Assembly (NCBI GenBank): GCA_034620365.1
Contig: JAQGEQ010000379.1
Span: 1 to 64,000 of the forward strand
From: Pegea sp. RAD2-039
Lineage: Eukaryota; Chordata; Thaliacea; Salpida; Salpidae
Length of the DNA: 64,000 nucleotides
Direction: 5' to 3'
The notes beneath the pieces were generated by a model that did no database searches, had not been told where the DNA came from, and saw nothing but the letters and a program-made list of their open reading frames with translations. This document shows positions 59,287 to 64,000 of this stretch, piece after piece. Position 1 is the first letter of the stretch. Each line of letters starts with the position of its first letter. A program made the position numbers and the translations under genes.

Positions 59287-59735
59287 CTAGTTAAGTAGGA
59301 ACAGGCGAGTCTTCAGCACCTTCAACCACCAAACACAAGATTTGTTTGTAAGACAAGTTATTATTGACTTGGTGTTGTTGGTCGAGGAGTTTTTACAAGT
59401 CAAGGTGCTAGAAGCAAGTGAGTCTTCAGCACCTTCAACCACCAAGCACAAGATTTGTTTGTAAGACAAGTTATTATTGACTTGGTGTTGTTGGTCGAGG
59501 AGTTTTTACAAGTCAAGGTGTTAGAAGTAAGTGAGTCTTCAGCACCTTCAACCACCAAACACAAGATTTGTTTGTAAGACAAGTTATTATTGACTTGATG
59601 TTGTTGGTCGAGGAGTTTTTACAAGTCAAGGTGCTAGAAGCAAGCGAGTCTTCAGCACCTTCAACCACCAAACACAAGATTTGTTTGTAAGACAAGTTAT
59701 TATTGACTTGGTGTTGTTGGTCGAGGAATTCTGTT
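59287..59735 (+). repeat. 113-bp tandem array, about four units
   Basis: Units contain GTCTTCAGCACCTTCAACCACCAA and GACTTGGTGTTGTTGGTCGA and repeat every 113 bp (equivalent starts at 59,287, 59,400, 59,513 and 59,626). It begins about 180 bp after the zinc-finger stop codon and could lie partly in its 3' flank. Confidence 0.93.
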
Positions 59736-60504
59736 TGGTCAGAACGAAGAAAGTTGAATAATATTAGTAAATAATAATTGTATTAATAAAGATAAAAGCA
59801 ACATAGATAGTATTTACTGATAGAAGTCCCAGTACCAAGCGACGTAAATGTTGAAAACCCTAAAAATCTAAATACAAAAATCTAGAAATAAAAATTCGAA
59901 GAATATGGAAAGTAAAACTAAAATACTTCTATTTATTAAGGAATAATAGGAAAGAAATTCGAAAAGTTTGTCGAAAAAATACCAAGAAGAATTGAAGTAC
60001 TTGAAATTGAAACAATAGCGATAATGGGAAGAGCTCACATATTACTAAAAGTTTTGTTACTTGATTGAAATTGAAAGATTCTTTCGAATAATGCTGCTAA
60101 CTTTCACTGTCTAATGTTGTCCAGGACCAAATCATCGTGCCCTAGCCTGCCATCAAATATTTCCAACTCTTACTTTTCTTGGTTGATAATAAGTGTTGGT
60201 AACGCGCTATTTAATCATTATATTTCCATAAACCTGCGAGTTTCACTTATCTGCTTGCTGACTGGCTTCACTAATTTATGAGAAATAAATAAACTTACTT
60301 TCATAAATTGTAAAATAATAGTAAATTTATAATATCATTTAATCAGAAACTGATTTTTTAAATTGAATAAGTTTGTTTTTTAAAGATTAGTTTAGTAGAA
60401 AATTTTTTTCGATCTTAAAAATGTTTCGATTTTATTTTTGAAATTTTTATAAAAATATTTCTTGACTTTCATTTAGTATTTAAAAAAATAAATTAAAAAG
60501 AATG
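59736..60504. other. Intergenic stretch, nothing recognised
   Basis: Moderately AT-rich, with no coding frame. A run of T on the minus strand just below 60,505 serves as the terminator of the tRNA-Leu gene. Confidence 0.55.
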
Positions 60505-60619
60505 TGTCAGAAGTGGGATTCGAACCCACGCCCTCATACGAGGACCAGAACACTCACCACTGTATAACAGTGAAGCTAACGCTTGAGTCTGGCGCCTTAG
60601 ACCACTCGGCCATCCTGAC
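60505..60619 (-). tRNA. tRNA-Leu(CAA) with a 31-nt intron
   Basis: The minus strand gives a class II tRNA nearly identical to animal tRNA-Leu(CAA): acceptor GTCAGGA pairs with TTCTGAC, discriminator A. The A box is TGGCCGAGTGG, the anticodon stem CCAGA/TCTGG has loop CTCAAG carrying CAA, there is a long variable arm, and the B box is GGTTCGAATCC. A 31-nt intron follows the base 3' of the anticodon, the canonical position (37/38), and contains a CACTG/CAGTG hairpin. The mature length is 84 nt. A T-rich pol III terminator follows. Confidence 0.96.
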
Positions 60620-62380
60620 TTACGATATACAAAAATTTTAATTTTATTTATATTTTATTTTTACAAAGCAATTTTTGTTTTATTACAGTTTTGCGCTTTA
60701 TATGTTTTAACGTATTCTGTAGTTTATTTACTCAAAATCATTTAAACTATTTACTCGTTTTGGAAAATATTTTAGTTTATAATAAAGTAATTAAACTAAT
60801 ATTGTGGTATATTTTTATTTATCAACATATAAAATAATTATTTAGTTTATAATTTAATAATTTTCTTAAATATTTTCTTATTTTTATAAGTTGCAAGAAA
60901 AATCTCAAATAATTCAATTTACTCAATTAATCAATTTACAAATTTTAATCATATAGTTCATTTTATAATTACTTTCATTACTTCAAACTTAAAATTTGTT
61001 TCAATATTCTAATTTAAACCTTAACATTACTTTATTATTTACTTATTATGTATGATAGAATAAAGAAAGTAAAAATAACTTTCAAAAATATTGTTAAATT
61101 TATGTAAAGAATAATTTACTTTAGAATAAATTGAAAAAATTTGAAAAGCTTTTATTTAAAAACAAAATATTACTTGAAATAAAAAGTACAAAATCATATT
61201 TATAAAAGAATCTATTTTAGCAAAATCATGAATAACGTTTTACAACTTTTAGAATAATCAAGCTGGTGATAACGCTTTAATAATTTCCTTATTTTGAAAA
61301 TAGCTTTTTTAGTTTAATGAAGTTTGTATTTTTAACATTCAGAAAAAAAGTTTTTAAGATTGATACTTAAAGAATCTCAGAAAAAAAAACTAGTTTTGAA
61401 AATGATAATTATTTTTACAGAATTTAAAATCTTTTGTACATAAACTGAATTTTTTAATATTAACAAATTGACAAAATTAGTTTGATCATGAAAATTAGAT
61501 TTGAATTGATTAAAACTTAATTTGTTACAAAACTAATAAAATATCCACAAAATTTGTCTAATAATAACCAGTCACATTTTATAAGAATTAAAACTTTATT
61601 ATCTTTTAATTTGATTACAACCCTTAAATATTTTAAAATAAAACTTTATTTTATATATTCGACTAAAAATTTTAATAATTTTAGTTTTGTACCGAGATAT
61701 TTTTTGTAACCTATTTCAATAAATATTTAATTTTCAAAGTCCTTATTTCTTTAGATATATTCTGTGATACTAATTTTTCAATGTTTATTCAACCTATAGC
61801 TGTATGTGACAAACTATACAAGTATTATAGCAAAAATAAGCAATATAAAAGAAAGGATAAAGAAAAGGTGTTTAGTATCACATTTTAGTTAATATGGACA
61901 TAAGTAAAATATAGACGATTAATCAACGATTAAATAACAAGTGTAGAAAGCTGATACCTCGTTGGATGTTATTAAAGTTGTTTAATTTTGAATAAATAGA
62001 AGATGCGAAGCTGAGATTCTATTCATTTTGTGAACTAAATTGTTTTGTAATAATTTTATTTTCAATCTTATATTTTGTCAACTTTATAAATAATTGTCAA
62101 CTTGAAGTAAATTGTTGGAATTTTTAATTATCAATTGTTCCAATTTTTCATATTTAGTTAAAAAACTCGATTATATTTTGTCAGATTTTCACAAACCTTA
62201 AAATGAAAATTTGGAAATAAACTAACAAATGAAAATGTCTTTTGCTTCTGAATATTTTGATGAAATATTTATAATTTTACAAATTGTGTATATTTAAAAA
62301 AAAAAAAACTTTGACTTTTTATATCTAAAATAAAAAAAATCGAAAAATAGAACTAGAAAACTGCTTCAAAAACTCTAATG
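60620..62380. other. Long AT-rich gene-poor stretch
   Basis: No gene, RNA or tandem repeat that I can support in about 1.75 kb. Confidence 0.6.
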
Positions 62381-62612
62381 ATGACGTCATGCACACTTTT
62401 TTAAACTCAAATTTATTCGTAAAAATTATCGTGATGACGTCACCGTCTTCAATAAGCCACAGCAGAAGCTGGAAGCGACAAAAACACAAAAACTAACAAA
62501 ATAGCCGCCAATACAGATGAGGGCCATTTTGGGAAAACGCCATTTTACCCTCAGTAGCTGCAACGTCGTTATAAGGGAAGCAGATGACGTCATAAGCAGT
62601 AATGACGTGTGA
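62381..62612. other. 3' flank of the UBE2V-like gene, GC-richer, with octamers
   Basis: Contains three TGACGTCA octamers (near 62,380, 62,434 and 62,584) and a GC-richer segment at 62,440-62,570. A short hydrophobic minus-strand frame resembles a signal peptide but lacks a clear start and downstream exon. It is most likely 3' UTR or intron of the neighbouring gene. Confidence 0.4.
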
Positions 62613-63703
62613 TTAGTTGAACATGGTGTTTTCTGGGGGTTGGCGAAGAGACTTGTTTTCCTTTGACGTCATAATACGACGAATTTCTTGTAGAAGACAT
62701 TTCATCGAGCAGTTTCGCTTCCAGTGATGAAGATATGGAATATTAACCTGTTTGTGTTCAAGTTAATTTGCATAATATTGAGATTTAGGAGAAAATTTAG
62801 TAAAAATATTTAAATTTTGCTAAAAAACAAACATTAAGGCCGCAAATAGATGTTACTGCTGGTAATAAGGAGCAGCTTGCTCATATAAGCTATTTGGAGC
62901 GCTTGTGAAGCTACTTGGAGCACTAATGGTACTAAAAAGGCTATATGGGGCACTTGGAAATCTATACGGGGCGCTTAGTTGATATGAAAACTATTTAGGG
63001 CACTTGGAAAAGTATTTGGGGCGCTTGGAAATATATACGGGGCGCTTGGGCTACTAGGAAAGCTATTTGGGGCGCTTGGGTTACTAGGAAAGCTATTTGG
63101 GGCACTTGTGGTACTAAGAAGGCTATTTAGGGCACTTGGGAATGTATACGGGGCGCTTGGGTTACTAGGAAAACTATTTAGGGCACTTGTGGTACTAAGA
63201 AGGCTATTTGGGGCACTTGGGAAAGCTATTTGGGGCGCTTGGGTTACTAGGAAAGCTATTTGGGGCACTTGTGGTACTAAGAAGGTTATTTAGGGCACTT
63301 GGGAATGTATACGGGGCGCTTGGGTTACTAGGAAAGCTATTTGGGGCACTTGGAAATGTATACGGGGTGCTTGGGTTACTAGGAAAGCTATTTGGGGCAC
63401 TTGTGGTACTAAGAAGGCTATTTAGGGCACTTGGAAACTAATTGGAGCACTAAAGATAAACACAGATGACTTTTGTTTCAAATTGTGAAATTTACATTTT
63501 TACCAACTGAATTGACCAAACTGACGGAACAAAGTCAGTGATCAACGTCATTAAATCGTGGAGTGACGTCATCAACTTACCTCTCCGTTCTCATTTATGA
63601 TTGTCATATTTATTTTGGTCAGAAACCGAACATGTGGCTTGACGTCTGGATAATGTGGTCCACATTCAATCCGCAGATTATAAATTCGATTCTCAAATGG
63701 AGT
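62613..63703 (-). CDS. UBE2V: Ubiquitin-conjugating enzyme variant (UEV, Mms2/UBE2V family), last two exons
   Basis: UEVs are catalytically dead E2 partners of Ubc13 that build Lys63-linked ubiquitin chains. Exon complement 63,703-63,581 (41 codons) reads [20 protein letters not shown], then [16 protein letters not shown], matching the UEV core. Exon complement 62,747-62,613 (45 codons) reads [20 protein letters not shown], then [19 protein letters not shown], ending at TAA (62,613-62,615), matching the family's C terminus. Both splice sites are GT-AG and phase 0. There is no catalytic Cys, as expected for UEVs. The 833-bp intron between them holds a minisatellite. Upstream exons lie beyond the window. 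The middle part is more diverged than in human UBE2V1/2. Confidence 0.92.
62890..63445 (-). repeat. Composite 21/30-bp minisatellite in the UBE2V intron
   Basis: Units of about 30 bp (GGGGCGCTTGGGTTACTAGG and on to AAAGCTATTT; GGGGCACTTGTGGTACTAAG and on to AAGGCTATTT) alternate with a 21-bp unit (GGGCACTTGGGAATGTATAC). Together they form a higher-order repeat of about 80 bp. It lies wholly in the intron, and the open frames across it are composition effects. Confidence 0.92.
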
Positions 63704-63744
63704 CTGTTGAAATATATTAAAAATTTTGAGAAATTTTGAATTGT

Positions 63745-63986
63745 TCAGGTGGTTCAGAGTGTATTCAGGTGGTTTAAAGCATATTCAGGTGGTTCAGAGC
63801 ATATTCAGGTGGTTCAGAGTGTATTCAGGTGGTTCAGAGTGTATTCAGGTGGTTCAGAGCATATTCAGGTGGTTCAGAGCATATTCAGGTGGTTCAGAGC
63901 ATATTCAGGTGGTTCAGAGCATATTCAGGTGGTTCAGAGTGTATTCAGGTGGTTCAGAACATATTCAGGTGGTTCAGAGTGTATTC
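63745..63986 (-). repeat. 18-bp tandem array in the next UBE2V intron
   Basis: About 13 head-to-tail units of ATTCAGGTGGTTCAGAGC (variants GTGT/GCAT/ACAT) start just upstream of the exon ending at 63,703 and run nearly to the window edge. Degenerate relatives occur near 3,990-4,160, their mirror near 42,830-42,990, and 56,920-57,020. Confidence 0.93.
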
Positions 63987-64000
63987 ATCAACCAAATCAA

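Noticed and set aside
62460-62570. Signal-peptide-like secreted protein on the minus strand
   Set aside because: The hydrophobic frame has no convincing start codon, stops at once and lies just downstream of the UBE2V stop codon; it is probably untranslated sequence.

Overview
This is nuclear DNA from an AT-rich invertebrate animal. The evidence is a spliced topoisomerase II gene of about 30 short exons, a UBE2V-type gene, a C2H2 zinc-finger gene, membrane proteins with a C-type-lectin-like fold, CR1-like LINEs with a PHD-finger ORF1, a tRNA-derived SINE and eukaryotic tRNA genes (one with an intron). I cannot name the phylum from the sequence.

The dominant structure is a giant imperfect palindrome. 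Positions 1-17,740 reappear inverted at 29,216-47,057, and arm 1 runs off the left edge of the window. Each arm carries, from outside inward: the tail of a C-type-lectin-like receptor gene, a SINE and a LINE 3' end, a short gag-like fossil, a complete topoisomerase II gene, a small intronless lectin-like membrane protein gene convergent with it, and a 1.8-kb flank with a degenerate tRNA-Asp. The arms differ by scattered substitutions, small indels and repeat copy number, so they are diverged copies. The two topoisomerase II genes (4,375-14,557 + and 32,418-42,610 -) both look intact.

The asymmetric spacer (17,740-29,216) holds two direct copies of a 3.7-kb fold-back-like element. Its inverted ends are built of about 275-bp subrepeats; inside are an intact-looking tRNA-Ser(UGA) and remains of a Ulp1-like cysteine protease. 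Between the two copies lie a LINE (ORF1 plus endonuclease) and a further direct copy of the 1.8-kb flank.

Right of the palindrome (47-53 kb) are two lectin-like receptor genes on the minus strand. One has a Thr-rich mucin-like stalk and a long acidic (VVDD/VVDE)n tail. Next come LINE fragments, a short GC-rich island, a long gene-poor AT-rich stretch, a 13-finger C2H2 gene (57,097-59,103), a 113-bp tandem array, an intron-containing tRNA-Leu(CAA), and the last two exons of a ubiquitin-conjugating-enzyme-variant gene (62,613-63,703, minus) whose introns carry minisatellites.

The self-complementary octamer TGACGTCA occurs, usually twice, in most short introns of the spliced genes, and also in some exons. 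By eye it is absent from the repeat-rich spacer. Paired copies could fold each intron into a hairpin that brings the splice sites together. This and the palindrome with its fold-back core are the most interesting features.
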